Position numbers and translations under genes: made by a program | The notes under the pieces: generated by a model | The model's database searches: none | The model's input: only the letters and a program-made list of their open reading frames with translations | What the model was told of the DNA's origin: nothing | NCBI RefSeq assembly: GCF_026013615.1 | Contig: NZ_JAPDPI010000002.1 | Location: forward strand, 124,001 to 188,000 | Direction: 5' to 3' | DNA: 64,000 nucleotides | Origin: Plebeiibacterium marinum | GTDB lineage: Bacteria > Bacteroidota > Bacteroidia > Bacteroidales > Marinilabiliaceae | In this document: positions 34,860 through 44,663 of the stretch, in pieces | Layout: every line of letters starts with the position of its first letter | Numbering within the stretch: the first letter of the stretch is position 1

Positions 34860-37067
34860 ATGATAGGGGATAACGAGTTGCTTATTGCTTTAAATAAATT
34901 AGAGACAATAGTTGTTGTAACTGATACAGAAGGAAATATCAACTATGTCAATGATGCTTTTGAAGAAAAATACGGATATTCAAGGGAAGAGGCCCTTGGA
35001 AAGAACCCCCGTATCCTGAAATCAGGAGAACATGATTCTTATTTCTACAAAGACCTTTGGAACACCATAAGCAATGGGGAGAACTGGGAAGGTGATTTTT
35101 TAAACAAGACAAAATCCGGCAGACTGATTTGGGAAAATGCCAAAATATCACCCATCATCACTGATGGTAAAATAAAGGGATATATTGCAGTAAAGGAAGA
35201 TATTACATACAAAAAAGACCTTGAAGAACAGTTTCACAAAGAAAAATTTTTACTGGATGAATTATTTGACAATGCCCCTGTTGGTGTATTGTTGGTAAAG
35301 CCACTATATTCAAACGAGAAATTTGAAGATCTGATTGTAATAAAAGCAAATCCTATAGCGGCAGGTGTTTTTAACAAACTCGGAATTGTAGGATTAACAA
35401 TGAACAGTTTTCTCCCTGAATATCAACAAATCTACTCTCGCATCAATGAACTTACATCTTCAAAACAAATATTTGAGCTATCCTGTCCGAGCATAGAAAA
35501 ATATTTAAAAATAAGGACATTCCCCCTCGGTAATGACCGTTTCTGTATGTATTTACATGATATTACAGACTATAAAAACAGCATTATAGCCCTACAAGAA
35601 AGCGAACATAGATATTATTCTCTGATTGAAGACTCACCCGCCTTAATCAGAAGGTTTAACAAGGATGGGTTAATTAACTACATTAACAGTTACTATGCAG
35701 ATTATTACAACAAAACACCACAACAAGTATTAGGAAAAAATATTTTTAATCTCTTCAGTGATAAAAACAAAGCAACTTTCATTGAAAACTTAAATAAGCT
35801 TACCATTGACAATCCAATAGTTGAATACCAACAAAAAATTGAGCTCCCCAATGGAGAAGTAAGATGGCAAAAATGGATTGACAGGGCACTGTTTGATATA
35901 ACCGGAAATATTGTTGAGTACCAATCGGTAGGAATGGACTTCACCAAGCTAAAAAAGGCGGAAGGACAACTTGAAAGCCAAAAGAATCAACTCAATGCAA
36001 TTTTCAACAATTCACTTATCGGCATAGGAGTAGTTAACAAAAATGGTAATTTTGAATTAATTAACTCCAAACTATTAGAACTCCTGAAAGCCAACTCAGC
36101 CCATGAGGATATAAATTACTTTAATCTAATATCAGAGACTTCACATAAAGAAGCCCATGCAAATTTAAAAAAAATATTTAGTGGAGAAATTACAACCCTA
36201 AATGTTCAACGAGAAATTATCAAAAAGGATGGCTCATACTTTTGGGGCGATATTTATGTTTCACCCATTTCTATAAAGGAAGGTAAGGTTACCCAAATGC
36301 TTGGCTTGATTATGGACATTACTGAGCGCCACAGGATGGAGGAGGAACTAAAAGCCAGTGAAGCAAAACTCAAAAAACTAAATAACACAAAAGATAAGCT
36401 ATTTTCGATTATTGCCCATGACATACGAAATCCATTTAATGCAATCCTGGGTTTTAGCAACATATTAGATAGAAATATAAACGATTTCACAAACTCAGAA
36501 ATAAAAGGTTTTGTATCAAAAATTGTGGAAGCCAGTGAGCAAACCTATAAACTGTTAGAAGATTTATTAACCTGGGCAAAATCTCAATTAGGTCAGTTAC
36601 AACCTAATCCCCAAAAGGTAAATCCGGAAACAACAATTAATGAGTGCATTAATTCCCTTACTTCCTTAGCAAAAAACAAGAATATAAAAATACAACCATC
36701 TTTTGCATCAGAGAGTACAATTTATGCCGATGCTGAAATGTTCAAATTTGTACTAAGGAACCTATTGCATAACGCAATAAAATTTTCCCATCCCAATGCT
36801 ACTATTGATTGCAAAACAGAAGATATAGACGACAATTATGTTTGTATTACAGTAAAAGATTATGGAATTGGTATCAGAAAAGAAAAAGTAGATGTATTAT
36901 TTAACTTAGAACAATTTTTATCCACCAGTGGTACGGCCCATGAGAAAGGTACCGGTTTAGGTTTGTCGTTATCCAAAGAGATGATTGAACTTAACGGGGG
37001 TTCTATTAAAGTATCCAGTGAGGTTAATAAAGGATCTGAATTTAGATTAAAGCTTCCCCGTTTTTAA
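34860..37067 (+). CDS. Multi-PAS sensor histidine kinase
   Basis: A 735-residue kinase with no membrane segments, so probably cytoplasmic. Four PAS or PAS-like modules run from about 5-120, 130-240, 245-365 and 375-500, two ending in typical PAC sequence (IAVKEDITYKKDLEE; LGLIMDITERHRMEE). The HisKA phospho-acceptor is His520 in AHDIRNPFNAIL, and the ATPase domain has NLLHNAIKFSHP, KDYGIGI and GTGLGLSLSKEM. No response regulator or output gene is adjacent, so it is an orphan here. The ligand is unknown; PAS sensing of redox or small molecules is usual. Confidence 0.92.
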   Translation: MIGDNELLIALNKLETIVVVTDTEGNINYVNDAFEEKYGYSREEALGKNPRILKSGEHDSYFYKDLWNTISNGENWEGDFLNKTKSGRLIWENAKISPIITDGKIKGYIAVKEDITYKKDLEEQFHKEKFLLDELFDNAPVGVLLVKPLYSNEKFEDLIVIKANPIAAGVFNKLGIVGLTMNSFLPEYQQIYSRINELTSSKQIFELSCPSIEKYLKIRTFPLGNDRFCMYLHDITDYKNSIIALQESEHRYYSLIEDSPALIRRFNKDGLINYINSYYADYYNKTPQQVLGKNIFNLFSDKNKATFIENLNKLTIDNPIVEYQQKIELPNGEVRWQKWIDRALFDITGNIVEYQSVGMDFTKLKKAEGQLESQKNQLNAIFNNSLIGIGVVNKNGNFELINSKLLELLKANSAHEDINYFNLISETSHKEAHANLKKIFSGEITTLNVQREIIKKDGSYFWGDIYVSPISIKEGKVTQMLGLIMDITERHRMEEELKASEAKLKKLNNTKDKLFSIIAHDIRNPFNAILGFSNILDRNINDFTNSEIKGFVSKIVEASEQTYKLLEDLLTWAKSQLGQLQPNPQKVNPETTINECINSLTSLAKNKNIKIQPSFASESTIYADAEMFKFVLRNLLHNAIKFSHPNATIDCKTEDIDDNYVCITVKDYGIGIRKEKVDVLFNLEQFLSTSGTAHEKGTGLGLSLSKEMIELNGGSIKVSSEVNKGSEFRLKLPRF

Positions 37068-37068
37068 A

Positions 37069-37092
37069 AAACAAGGGTAAAAACCCTTGTTT
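37069..37092. terminator. Bidirectional terminator between kinase and his genes
   Basis: AAACAAGGGT / ACCCTTGTTT (37069-37078 with 37083-37092) forms a 10-bp stem with an AAAA loop. T-rich flanks occur on the minus side (TTTTTT) and weakly on the plus side. It can end both the kinase transcript and the his operon. Confidence 0.82.
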
Positions 37093-37109
37093 CATTATAT
37101 ACTACACCA

Positions 37110-37706
37110 CTATTTGTGTCTCTTCTTTAGTTCGTTAGCCAAATCCTCTATTCTATACCCCTTGTGCGTTAACAGCACAATCAGGTGATACAATAAATCA
37201 GCCCCTTCATACAAAAAGTTTTCGTCATCGTTGGCCATAGCCCCAATAATAGTCTCCACAGCCTCCTCACCAACTTTCTGAGTAATTTTACGCGTTCCTT
37301 TCTGGAACAAAGATGTTGTATAAGATCCTTCAGGCATCTCCTCTTTTCGCTTGTCAATAAAATCCTGTAAATGGCCTAAGAAATTTACATCTGCTTTATT
37401 CTCCTCATTCCAACAAGTATCAGTACCGGTATGACAAACTGGCCCAACAGGATTTACTTTAATAAGCAAAGTATCTTTATCACAATCGTTTAATATTGAA
37501 ACAACATTTAAGAAATTACCAGACTCTTCACCCTTTGTCCACAACCTATCTTTGGTACGGCTGTAAAATGTAACCTTGCCCTCTTTTTCAGTTTTCTCGT
37601 AGGCTTCCTTATTCATAAAACCTAACATTAACACTTTATTGGTTACATCATCCTGTATAATAGCAGGAACAAGACCATTACCTAATTTATCGAAATTAAT
37701 ATCCAT
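37110..37706 (-). CDS. hisIE: Bifunctional phosphoribosyl-AMP cyclohydrolase / phosphoribosyl-ATP pyrophosphatase
   Basis: Catalyses steps two and three of histidine synthesis. The HisI half (about 1-105) has the metal-binding NDCDKDT and CHTGTDTCW. The HisE half (about 110-198) has FIDKRKEEMPEGSYT and KVGEEAVETIIGA. The fusion and its 198-residue length are typical of Bacteroidota. It is the last gene of the half his operon, 69 nt after hisF, with a candidate internal promoter in that gap. Confidence 0.96.
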   Translation of the reverse strand: MDINFDKLGNGLVPAIIQDDVTNKVLMLGFMNKEAYEKTEKEGKVTFYSRTKDRLWTKGEESGNFLNVVSILNDCDKDTLLIKVNPVGPVCHTGTDTCWNEENKADVNFLGHLQDFIDKRKEEMPEGSYTTSLFQKGTRKITQKVGEEAVETIIGAMANDDENFLYEGADLLYHLIVLLTHKGYRIEDLANELKKRHK

Positions 37707-37740
37707 ATTAATATATTGTATATCTTCTAAAATTCTGAGA

Positions 37741-37770
37741 CAAAAATAGTTGTTTTAATCAAAAGCGCAA
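37741..37770 (-). promoter_or_regulatory. Candidate internal promoter for hisIE
   Basis: On the minus strand TTG (37770-37768), a 19-bp spacer and TATTTTTG (37748-37741) fit the phylum consensus. Transcription would start about 28 nt before the hisIE ATG. Only sequence supports it. Confidence 0.4.
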
Positions 37771-37775
37771 CCCAT

Positions 37776-38534
37776 CTACAACCGAACATTAATACCTTCA
37801 TTATGCAAATACTGCTTTAGGTCAGGAATTGCTATCTCTTTATAATGAAAAATACTTGCAGCTAAACCAGCATCAGCCTTTCCTGAAGTAAACACATCTT
37901 TAAAATGCTCCATGCTGCCGGCACCCCCACTGGCAATTATGGGAATTGACAAATCTGTAGACATCTTTGCCAAAGCATCATTGGCAAAGCCTTGTTTTAC
38001 ACCATCATGATCCATTGAAGTAAAAAGGATTTCTCCGGCACCTCTGTCCTCAGCTTCTTTTGCCCAGGGAAACAACCTTTTTTCAGTAGGAATACGCCCC
38101 CCGTTCACTGTTACAATCCATTCATCACCATCAAAATGCTTGGCATCAATAGCCACCACAACAAACTGGCTACCAAAATTCCGGGCCATATCGTTTATCA
38201 GCTGTGGATTTTTTACTGCCGATGAATTAATACTGATCTTGTCAGCTCCGGCATTCAACAAAGCTTCAGCATCTTTCAATTCACTAATCCCACCTCCAAC
38301 AGTAAATGGGATATTGATATGCTGCGCTATCCGCTTAACTAAATCAACAAATGTTTTACGACCCTCATGGCTTGCGGTAATATCCAAAAAAACCAATTCA
38401 TCAGCCCCTTGCTGAGCATACAATGCCCCTAATTCAACTGGATCTCCCACTTCTTTGATGCCTACAAATTTGACACCCTTCACTGTCATTCCGTTTTTAA
38501 TATCCAAGCAAGGAATTATTCTTTTTGCCAGCAT
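37776..38534 (-). CDS. hisF: Imidazole glycerol phosphate synthase, cyclase subunit
   Basis: TIM-barrel enzyme joining PRFAR with ammonia from HisH to give imidazole glycerol phosphate and AICAR. The N-terminus [15 protein letters not shown] carries the catalytic Asp11, and the second Asp is in VVAIDAKHF near 130. The 252 residues are standard. Its ATG overlaps the hisA stop by one base (TAATG), so translation is coupled. Confidence 0.97.
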   Translation of the reverse strand: MLAKRIIPCLDIKNGMTVKGVKFVGIKEVGDPVELGALYAQQGADELVFLDITASHEGRKTFVDLVKRIAQHINIPFTVGGGISELKDAEALLNAGADKISINSSAVKNPQLINDMARNFGSQFVVVAIDAKHFDGDEWIVTVNGGRIPTEKRLFPWAKEAEDRGAGEILFTSMDHDGVKQGFANDALAKMSTDLSIPIIASGGAGSMEHFKDVFTSGKADAGLAASIFHYKEIAIPDLKQYLHNEGINVRL

Positions 38535-39259
38535 TATGCGTATTTTTCAAGTTGTTTTAAATCTATCTTTCCTTCGTAAATGGCCTTACCAGTAATAACC
38601 GCAGGGACACCAGCCTCAACCAGGCTATCAATATCTTCCATACTGCTCAATCCGCCACTGGCCACCAAATACAGATCCGGGAATTCACCTAACATTTTTT
38701 TATACAAGGCAACTGATGGCCCTTGTAGCATCCCATCCTTACTAATATCGGTACATATTACTTTGGTTATCCCCTTTTCTCTATATCCATTTACAAAAGG
38801 CATTAAATCAAGGTCTGACGTTTCTATCCAACCTCCAACTGCAATCTTCTCATCTTTTACATCTGCGCCAAGAATAATCTTTTCAGCTCCGTATTTCTCT
38901 ATCCACCCACCAAACACTTCAGGGTTTTTAACTGCAATACTTCCCCCTGTAATCATTTGCGCTCCACTCTCAAAAGCAATTCTTAAATCTTCATTAGACT
39001 TAAGCCCTCCTCCAAAATCAATTACAAGACTTGTTTTTGAAGCGATAGTCTCCAGCACTTTGTAATTTACAATATTTCCAGCCTTGGCTCCATCAAGATC
39101 AACCAAATGTAGCCTTTTGATACCGTGATCTTCAAACATCTGTGCTACCTCAAGTGGATTTTCATTATATACCTTTTTTTGGTTATAATCACCCTGGCTC
39201 AAACGCACACACTTACCATCTATAATATCAATTGCAGGAATTATATCAATTAACGCCAT
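38534..39259 (-). CDS. hisA: ProFAR isomerase
   Basis: Converts ProFAR to PRFAR in histidine synthesis. It is a half-barrel-duplicated TIM barrel like HisF, starting [19 protein letters not shown]. The 241 residues match HisA. It lies 1 nt after hisH and overlaps hisF by one base. Confidence 0.96.
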   Translation of the reverse strand: MALIDIIPAIDIIDGKCVRLSQGDYNQKKVYNENPLEVAQMFEDHGIKRLHLVDLDGAKAGNIVNYKVLETIASKTSLVIDFGGGLKSNEDLRIAFESGAQMITGGSIAVKNPEVFGGWIEKYGAEKIILGADVKDEKIAVGGWIETSDLDLMPFVNGYREKGITKVICTDISKDGMLQGPSVALYKKMLGEFPDLYLVASGGLSSMEDIDSLVEAGVPAVITGKAIYEGKIDLKQLEKYA

Positions 39260-39260
39260 T

Positions 39261-39860
39261 TTATAATTTTATAAAGTTTTCTAGAATTTTCGATCCCACA
39301 TCACCACTCTTTTCCGGATGAAACTGAGTTGCATAAAAGTTATCCTTATGTAATGCAGAACTAAACGGGTGAATATAATGTGTAGTTGCCGCAGTATCGC
39401 CTCCCAGTGCAACATAGTAGCTATGTACAAAATATACGAACTTGTTTTCCAAACTAATATCAAACAAATCACTATTTACGTTTGTAATGGCATTCCAACC
39501 CATATGAGGTACTTTAATCAACTGAGGGTTGGGGTTTGGCAGCACAAACTTTTTTACCTTTTCCTTAAAAATCCCGAGACAATCCACGTCTCCCTCTTCG
39601 GAATAACTGCACATTAATTGCATTCCCAAACAGATACCCAAAACCGGTTGCTTCAAACTCAGGATTAGTTCATCCAATTTATTATCCTTCAAATATTTCA
39701 TGGTAGAACTAGCCTCTCCAACGCCTGGAAATATCACCTTATCCGCACCTCTGATTTCATCAGGATCGGCGGTAATAACATGCTCAACCCCCAGTCTATC
39801 CAACGCAAAGCTTACCGAACGGATATTGCCCGCATTATATTTTATAATTGCAACTTTCAT
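39261..39860 (-). CDS. hisH: Imidazole glycerol phosphate synthase, glutaminase subunit
   Basis: Class I glutamine amidotransferase partner of HisF. The nucleophile Cys is in [16 protein letters not shown] near 75-90, and the His/Glu pair is in [11 protein letters not shown]. The 199 residues are normal. It is the first his gene in this run; hisG, hisD, hisC and hisB are absent from the window, so the pathway is split. It follows the TlpA-like gene by 52 nt. Confidence 0.96.
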   Translation of the reverse strand: MKVAIIKYNAGNIRSVSFALDRLGVEHVITADPDEIRGADKVIFPGVGEASSTMKYLKDNKLDELILSLKQPVLGICLGMQLMCSYSEEGDVDCLGIFKEKVKKFVLPNPNPQLIKVPHMGWNAITNVNSDLFDISLENKFVYFVHSYYVALGGDTAATTHYIHPFSSALHKDNFYATQFHPEKSGDVGSKILENFIKL

Positions 39861-39912
39861 TGTCTAAATATTATTGTCAAGATTCAATTCACTATCATTA
39901 TGAATCCTTTGG

Positions 39913-40443
39913 TTACTCTGCAAGAAGCTCCTCAATTTTTTCTTTCATCGCATCAAACTCTTCCCTGTTAAACAATCGGGTCAGATACTTAATATTACCA
40001 TCTTTTCCAATGATTACATTTCTGGTAACCCCTGCTTCTTTCAATGCATACTGTCCAAAAACATCTGCTCCAGGGTCCAATGCCAAAGGGTAGGTAATTC
40101 CAGTTTTCTCCCTAAGTTTATTTAACTTTTCAACAGGTTCGTCCCTATCCACCCCGATCACTACAAAATCCTTATCCTTATTTACCTGCCAAATCTCCGA
40201 TTCAATAAAAGGCATTTCTTTAATACAAACCCCACACCAACTGGCAGTAAACTGCAGCATCACAACTTTCCCCTTGTAATCAGACAGTTTAAAATCCTGC
40301 CCATCATCAAGCTTAAGAGAGAATTCAGGAGCTTTATCGCCTACTTTTACTATATACCCTCTATCATCTTCTTTTGTTTTTGAGGAGCATGAAACAAAAA
40401 AGAAGGCGGATAACAATACCAAATACAAGATTTGTTTAATCAT
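39913..40443 (-). CDS. TlpA-like thioredoxin-fold lipoprotein
   Basis: A periplasm-facing thiol-disulfide protein of 176 residues. The lipoprotein signal ends FFFVSC with Cys19. The AhpC/TSA-redoxin type core has the active-site pair WCGVC (Cys70, Cys73) and a cis-Pro region near GVTRNVIIGKDG. Probably it reduces or exchanges disulfides in exported proteins. It lies 5 nt after purU and 52 nt before hisH; a functional link to either is not evident. Confidence 0.88.
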   Translation of the reverse strand: MIKQILYLVLLSAFFFVSCSSKTKEDDRGYIVKVGDKAPEFSLKLDDGQDFKLSDYKGKVVMLQFTASWCGVCIKEMPFIESEIWQVNKDKDFVVIGVDRDEPVEKLNKLREKTGITYPLALDPGADVFGQYALKEAGVTRNVIIGKDGNIKYLTRLFNREEFDAMKEKIEELLAE

Positions 40444-40448
40444 AACTA

Positions 40449-41315
40449 CTAATTAAATATGATAGTTCTGTTTTTATAAACCAATGTTTTTCTTTCAATA
40501 TGTGCTTTTACAGCCCTGGCCAACACAATCTTTTCAATGTCCTTTCCTTTTTGTATCAAGGTTTTTATTGAATCATGGTGAGAAATCCTGTTTATATCCT
40601 GCTCAATAATAGGCCCGGCATCCAGATCGGACGTTACATAATGGCTGGTTGCACCAATAATTTTCACTCCTCTTTTATGCGCTGCATGATAAGGCTTTGC
40701 CCCTGCAAAGGCTGGCAAAAAGGAATGATGTATATTGATAATCCTTTCGGGATAATGATTGATAAAATTTTGAGAAACCACCTGCATATAACGCGCAAGT
40801 ACAACAAAATCAATTTTATATTTCTTTAAAATTTCAAGTTCCTTTTTTTCTTGTTCTGCTTTCGATTCAGCTGTAATCGGAATATGAACAAAATCAATCC
40901 CAAATTGCTTGGCCACAGGCTCTAATGTAGTATGATTACCAATAATTACAGGCACTTCCACCCTGAATTCTCCTCCCTGATAACGTGCCAATAAATCGTA
41001 CAAACAGTGCGAAGCCTTTGAAACAAAGATAGCCATCCTAGGCACTTCATCTGTGAAATTCAGGGTCCATTTCATTTGATATGGTTCCCCCAAAAACTTT
41101 TCAAACATAGGGGCAATTTCTTCCCTTTTCAAATCAAATTCAGAAAGATCCCATGAAACCCTCATGGAGAAAAGATTCTCTTCGTGATCAACATGCTGAT
41201 CCACACTAATAATATTTCCATGGTGAAGATTGATAAAATCTGTCACCCTGGCAACGATTCCACTTTGGTCAGGACAATGTATCTTTAAAATAGCAGTGTT
41301 TCCGTTATTTTCCAT
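40449..41315 (-). CDS. purU: Formyltetrahydrofolate deformylase
   Basis: Hydrolyses 10-formyl-THF to formate and THF, balancing one-carbon pools for purine and histidine synthesis. An N-terminal ACT domain (about 8-85, HCPDQSGIVARVTDF) precedes the formyl-transferase fold. The Asn-His-Asp catalytic set is seen in INIHHSFLPAF and SDLDAGPI. The 288 residues are typical. It is 75 nt after trpA and 5 nt before the TlpA-like gene. Confidence 0.95.
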   Translation of the reverse strand: MENNGNTAILKIHCPDQSGIVARVTDFINLHHGNIISVDQHVDHEENLFSMRVSWDLSEFDLKREEIAPMFEKFLGEPYQMKWTLNFTDEVPRMAIFVSKASHCLYDLLARYQGGEFRVEVPVIIGNHTTLEPVAKQFGIDFVHIPITAESKAEQEKKELEILKKYKIDFVVLARYMQVVSQNFINHYPERIINIHHSFLPAFAGAKPYHAAHKRGVKIIGATSHYVTSDLDAGPIIEQDINRISHHDSIKTLIQKGKDIEKIVLARAVKAHIERKTLVYKNRTIIFN

Positions 41316-41372
41316 TTATGATATTTTTTAAGCCCGTAAAAATAACCATTATAACTCAGTTGAAAAACAAAT

Positions 41373-41390
41373 AGCTGACAAATATCAGCT
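41373..41390 (-). terminator. Weak hairpin after trpA
   Basis: AGCTGA / TCAGCT (41373-41378 with 41385-41390) forms a 6-bp stem immediately after the trpA stop, followed on the minus strand by ATTTGTTTTT. It may be a weak trp operon terminator; read-through into purU is possible. Confidence 0.4.
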
Positions 41391-42164
41391 CTATATCCCT
41401 TTCACTTCTTTGATAAACGACTTGATTTCTCCATGCAAATCTTTTGCCTGTCCCAGCAATTTAACAAAGGCACTTCCCACAATGGCACCATCTGCATATT
41501 TACAGGTTTCTTTATATGATTCATGATCCCCGATACCAAATCCAATTAAGGCTGGATTTTGCAGGTTCAGTTTATTTACTCGATCAAAATAAGCCAATTG
41601 GGCTTCTGACAATCCTTTTTTCGCACCGGTTACGGCAGCTGACGAAACCATATAAATAAAACCATTGGTTTTTTCATCAATCAATTTAATACGCTCCTCA
41701 GGAGTTTGAGGCGTAATCAGAAAAATATTGCTCACCCCGTACTGATCAAAAGTATCCTTATAATTATCCAAATACTCCTGAAATGGCAAATCAGGAAGGA
41801 TAACTCCATCAACACCAACCTCATTACATTTTTTTGCAAAGGTTTCTATGCCAAATTTATGAACCGTATTTATATAGCCCATCAAAATTAATGGCATTTT
41901 TACTTTTGACCGTACATCCTTCAATTGATCAAAGAGTACATTCAGGCTCATTCCATTTTTAAGGGCAGTTTCACCACTGTGCTGAATGGTTGGCCCATCA
42001 GCTAAGGGATCAGAAAAAGGAATTCCGATTTCCACGATATCGGCACCCGCATCCTCAAGCGTTTCAAGAATGGGCACGGTATCATTTAAATTTGGATACC
42101 CTGCAGTATAATAAATGGATAAAATATCTTTCTTATCCCTAAATAATTGTTTTATTCGATTCAT
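41391..42164 (-). CDS. trpA: Tryptophan synthase alpha subunit
   Basis: Cleaves indole-3-glycerol phosphate to indole, which is channelled to TrpB. The TIM barrel shows EIGIPFSDPLADGPTIQ with the catalytic Glu and Asp regions, and GFGIGDHESY near the phosphate site. The 257 residues are normal. It is the last trp gene, separated from trpB by a LysE-family transporter gene. Confidence 0.96.
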   Translation of the reverse strand: MNRIKQLFRDKKDILSIYYTAGYPNLNDTVPILETLEDAGADIVEIGIPFSDPLADGPTIQHSGETALKNGMSLNVLFDQLKDVRSKVKMPLILMGYINTVHKFGIETFAKKCNEVGVDGVILPDLPFQEYLDNYKDTFDQYGVSNIFLITPQTPEERIKLIDEKTNGFIYMVSSAAVTGAKKGLSEAQLAYFDRVNKLNLQNPALIGFGIGDHESYKETCKYADGAIVGSAFVKLLGQAKDLHGEIKSFIKEVKGI

Positions 42165-42192
42165 TTCAGTACTTATTTTTCAATATCAAAAT

Positions 42193-42819
42193 TTACTTTC
42201 GGGATAAAGCCAGGGCCAATCCTAAAACTGATAACACAGCTACTTTACTTTTATGGGTAATATTCCAAAATCGGGGACTATTTAAATAACCCGACAACCT
42301 ACCTGACAAGATGGCAACCAGGCTAAATATAACCAAGGTCTGCAACATAAAAGTTGCCCCTAAAACAATCATCTGCCAGACATATGGAACTTCACTCTCT
42401 CTAACAAATTGCGGTAACAAAGCAATAAAGAACAATGACACCTTCGGATTCAACACATTCATCAGTAACCCTTTGCGAAACAACTTCCAAAAACCTGATT
42501 GAACCTCGTCTACTTGTTCAAACTTTACAATTTGTCTTTTTTCTTTATAAGATTTATAGGCCAGAAAAAACAAATATCCAGCACCCAAATATTTTATAAC
42601 AGAAAAGACCAACGCTGATTTCTGGATGATTATTGAGATTCCAGTTGCTGCGGCAATAGTATGAACCATTACTCCGGCACACAAACCAACCGATACAGCA
42701 ATCCCTGTTTTGTGACCTTTAGTAACGCTTTCTGTTAATACGAATATATTATCAGGACCTGGCATAATTGTCAGCAAAACTGCTGCGCCTAAAAAAGAAA
42801 GTATTACCTGAGCCTCCAT
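42193..42819 (-). CDS. LysE family amino-acid translocator in trp operon
   Basis: A 208-residue integral membrane protein with about six hydrophobic segments and the family N-terminal motif TIMPGPDNIFVL. LysE/RhtB proteins export amino acids. It starts 1 nt after the trpB stop and ends 28 nt before trpA, so it is firmly within the operon. Export of tryptophan, an aromatic intermediate or another amino acid is plausible, but substrate specificity cannot be read. Confidence 0.9.
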   Translation of the reverse strand: MEAQVILSFLGAAVLLTIMPGPDNIFVLTESVTKGHKTGIAVSVGLCAGVMVHTIAAATGISIIIQKSALVFSVIKYLGAGYLFFLAYKSYKEKRQIVKFEQVDEVQSGFWKLFRKGLLMNVLNPKVSLFFIALLPQFVRESEVPYVWQMIVLGATFMLQTLVIFSLVAILSGRLSGYLNSPRFWNITHKSKVAVLSVLGLALALSRK

Positions 42820-42820
42820 C

Positions 42821-44011
42821 CTATTTCAAATTAAAACGATCCATATAAGTACCCATGTCCTTATCGCCCCTTCCCGACATGGTGATCACAACAGAGTCAT
42901 CCTTTGTCAGTTTAAGTTTATTCAGAGCAACAAAAGCATGGGCAGACTCCAATGCGGGAATAATACCTTCCAACCTTGTTACTTCAAGCGCAAAATCCAG
43001 CGCTTCCTGATCAGTAGCATCTAAAAAGATTGCCCTGTCGGTATCCTTTAAATGGGCATGTTGAGGACCAATTCCCGGATAATCCAAGCCTGCAGAAATA
43101 GAATAAGGCTCCACAATCTGCCCATCGTCATCCTGCATTAAAAACGTTTTACTTCCGTGGATAATACCCACATCGCCCAATGCAATAGTAGCAGCTGTTT
43201 CTCCGGAATCAACACCTAAACCTGAAGCTTCAACAGCCACCAACTTCACTTTTTCATCATCTAAGAAGTGATAAAAAGTACCTGATGCGTTACTACCCCC
43301 ACCTACACAAGCCACAACATAATCAGGATACTCACTTCCTGTTTTCTCTTTGAACTGCTCTTTGATTTCCTTACTGATAACACTTTGGAAACGCGCCACC
43401 ATATCCGGATATGGATGCGGGCCAACCACCGAGCCAATAATATAAAAAGTATCCTCAGGATTACATATCCAGTCCCTTAAAGCTTCGTTGGTAGCATCTT
43501 TCAAAGTTTGATTCCCTGACTTTGCAGCAACCACTTCTGCACCCAACATTTTCATCCTTGCCACATTAGGCGCCTGACGTTCAATATCCAAAGCCCCCAT
43601 ATACACTACACATTTCAATCCCATCAAGGCACAAGCGGTAGCCGTAGCCACACCATGCTGACCGGCACCTGTTTCGGCAATGATACGTTCTTTGCCCATT
43701 TCTTTAGCCAATAAAATCTGACCTAAAGTATTGTTGATTTTATGGGCTCCGGTATGATTCAGATCTTCGCGTTTTAAATAAACATTGGTATTGTACTTCT
43801 CCGATAGCCTCTTGGCATAGTAAAGTGGAGAAGGCCTTCCAACATAATCCTTCAAAAGCTGAAGATATTCCTTCTGAAACTTTTCGGTATTGATAATATC
43901 AAGATATACCTTCTTCAGGTTATCAATATTAGGCTGTAACATTTCCGGTATCCAGGCTCCACCAAAGCGCCCATACATCCCTTTTTCGTCTGCATTATAT
44001 TTTTGGCTCAT
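42821..44011 (-). CDS. trpB: Tryptophan synthase beta subunit
   Basis: PLP enzyme joining indole and serine. The PLP Lys91 is in NHTGAHKINNTLGQ, and GGGSNASGTF binds the cofactor phosphate. The 396 residues are typical of TrpB1. Its start overlaps the end of trpF by 17 nt, so the two are translationally coupled. Confidence 0.97.
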   Translation of the reverse strand: MSQKYNADEKGMYGRFGGAWIPEMLQPNIDNLKKVYLDIINTEKFQKEYLQLLKDYVGRPSPLYYAKRLSEKYNTNVYLKREDLNHTGAHKINNTLGQILLAKEMGKERIIAETGAGQHGVATATACALMGLKCVVYMGALDIERQAPNVARMKMLGAEVVAAKSGNQTLKDATNEALRDWICNPEDTFYIIGSVVGPHPYPDMVARFQSVISKEIKEQFKEKTGSEYPDYVVACVGGGSNASGTFYHFLDDEKVKLVAVEASGLGVDSGETAATIALGDVGIIHGSKTFLMQDDDGQIVEPYSISAGLDYPGIGPQHAHLKDTDRAIFLDATDQEALDFALEVTRLEGIIPALESAHAFVALNKLKLTKDDSVVITMSGRGDKDMGTYMDRFNLK

Positions 44012-44651
44012 TGCTATAACTTTTTATTTCATTAATAAAGGCCGAAACCTTATCCACATCTTTCAGGGCAGGCTCAATCTCAAACCTGCTGTTTATGTCA
44101 ACAGCATATATATTCAGGTTGGTTAATCCCATAATATCTTTAACATCATCTTTTGAAATACCCCCACTTAAAAAAATGGGTTTATTATTATCGTAACGAC
44201 TAAGTATAGTCCAGTCAAATTTATGCCCACTACCCCCAAAGGCCTTTGTTTTTGTATCAAACAAATAAAAATCACACACTTCTGTATAGGGCCTCAAAAC
44301 CGAAAAATCAAATTCCTCATCTACCTGAAATGCCTTGATCACTTCAACACCCATTTGCTTTACCATCAGACACAACTCAAACGATTCGTTCCCATGCAAC
44401 TGAACTGCATCCAGCTCAAACCTGGCAACTGCATTGGATATTTCCTGCTCAGAAGCATTAACAAAAACACCTGTTTTTTTTACCTTATCGCTCAGGTGAT
44501 AAATATTATCAGGAGAATAAGATTCTCCAATATATCTTGGAGACTTCCCGTAGAAAATAAACCCCATATAATCAGGATGCAAAGCCGCAACATCATCAAT
44601 ATTATTGCGATCTCGCATACCACAGACTTTTATTTTTGGAGGGATCAACAT
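43995..44651 (-). CDS. trpF: Phosphoribosylanthranilate isomerase
   Basis: Amadori rearrangement of phosphoribosylanthranilate. The N-terminal catalytic Cys is in KVCGMRD, and the Asp region is FYLFDTKTKAFGGSGHKFDW. The 218 residues are normal. It lies 12 nt after trpC and overlaps trpB by 17 nt; trpC and trpF are separate genes, not a fusion. Confidence 0.95.
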   Translation of the reverse strand: MLIPPKIKVCGMRDRNNIDDVAALHPDYMGFIFYGKSPRYIGESYSPDNIYHLSDKVKKTGVFVNASEQEISNAVARFELDAVQLHGNESFELCLMVKQMGVEVIKAFQVDEEFDFSVLRPYTEVCDFYLFDTKTKAFGGSGHKFDWTILSRYDNNKPIFLSGGISKDDVKDIMGLTNLNIYAVDINSRFEIEPALKDVDKVSAFINEIKSYSNEPKI

Positions 44652-44663
44652 ATTATATCCTTG

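Noticed and set aside
38580-39065. 161-codon plus-strand frame opposite hisA
   Set aside because: A long shadow frame over an intact hisA; its Pro/Ser-rich composition is an artefact of the opposite strand.
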